NCBI RefSeq assembly: GCF_902490045.1
Contig: NZ_CABUCJ010000020.1
Span: 1-29,782, forward strand
From: an uncultured Anaerotruncus sp.
Lineage (GTDB): Bacteria; Bacillota; Clostridia; Oscillospirales; Ruminococcaceae
Direction of reading: 5' to 3'
Length of the DNA: 29,782 bases
Below, piece after piece: positions 29,754-29,782 of the stretch. Position 1 is the first letter of the stretch. The number at the start of each line of letters is the position of its first letter. The translations under genes and the position numbers were made by a program. The notes beneath the pieces are model-generated. The model saw only the letters and a program-made list of their open reading frames with translations, had not been told where the DNA came from and did no database searches.

Positions 29754-29762
29754 GAAGTCGAC
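29733..29762. repeat. Perfect 12-bp-arm palindrome within right repeat
   Basis: GTCGACTTCTTG and CAAGAAGTCGAC are separated by CGCGCC. There is no U-tract on either side, so it is not a standard terminator. Confidence 0.8.
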
Positions 29763-29782
29763 GGAAGAAGGGCGCTCAAGGG

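Noticed and set aside
29576..29779. 68-residue N-terminal extension of Mfd
   Set aside because: It reads through palindromic repeat DNA and has no family similarity; Mfd alignment begins at the ATG at 29575.

Overview
The window is GC-rich throughout. It has strong AGGAGG-type ribosome binding sites, several TTG/GTG starts, lipobox lipoproteins, a sporadic XRE regulator and a Firmicutes-type rpmG-secE-nusG-rplK-rplA run. This suggests a high-GC, low-complexity-envelope member of the Clostridia, probably a gut Oscillospiraceae-like organism. That taxonomic call is inference; there is no rRNA gene here to test it.

Region 1 (1-7353, minus strand) is a complete D-allose catabolic locus. A LacI-family regulator is followed by a sugar-binding lipoprotein, an RbsA-type ATPase, a permease, D-allulose-6-phosphate 3-epimerase, a ROK sugar kinase and RpiB/AlsI. 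Together they would import allose, phosphorylate it, isomerise it to allulose-6-P and epimerise it to fructose-6-P. A near-consensus promoter and paired palindromes lie between regulator and operon.

Region 2 (7370-12432) holds a degenerate metallophosphoesterase and an O-acetylhomoserine sulfhydrylase (minus strand), then a membrane-anchored D-Ala-D-Ala carboxypeptidase and a DUF4349 lipoprotein (plus strand).

Region 3 (12450-16206, minus strand) is the translation/transcription block rpmG-secE-nusG-rplK-rplA, a terminator, then rplJ-rplL under their own promoter, L10 leader and attenuator. An L1-type target hairpin precedes rplK. rpoB does not follow rplL; a convergent gene does.

Region 4 (16235-17300) is a small accessory patch: a DUF6809-like gene diverging from a short XRE regulator, then what looks like a complete type I toxin-antitoxin module. 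It has a 20-residue membrane peptide on the minus strand and a promoter-driven antisense RNA on the plus strand, sharing one bidirectional terminator. No existing ORF call would show it. A hairpin-rich repeat-like stretch follows.

Region 5 (17323-24674) contains an AEC-family transporter (minus), diverging from ddl-murI-DUF1934-argS-homocysteine methyltransferase and a flavin reductase-rubredoxin fusion (plus). Region 6 (24863-29575, minus) is mfd followed by a PrsA/SurA-like foldase lipoprotein. Near-identical 45-bp segments lie in inverted orientation at the two ends of the window (1-45 and 29709-29753), so the ends sit on copies of a dispersed palindromic repeat.
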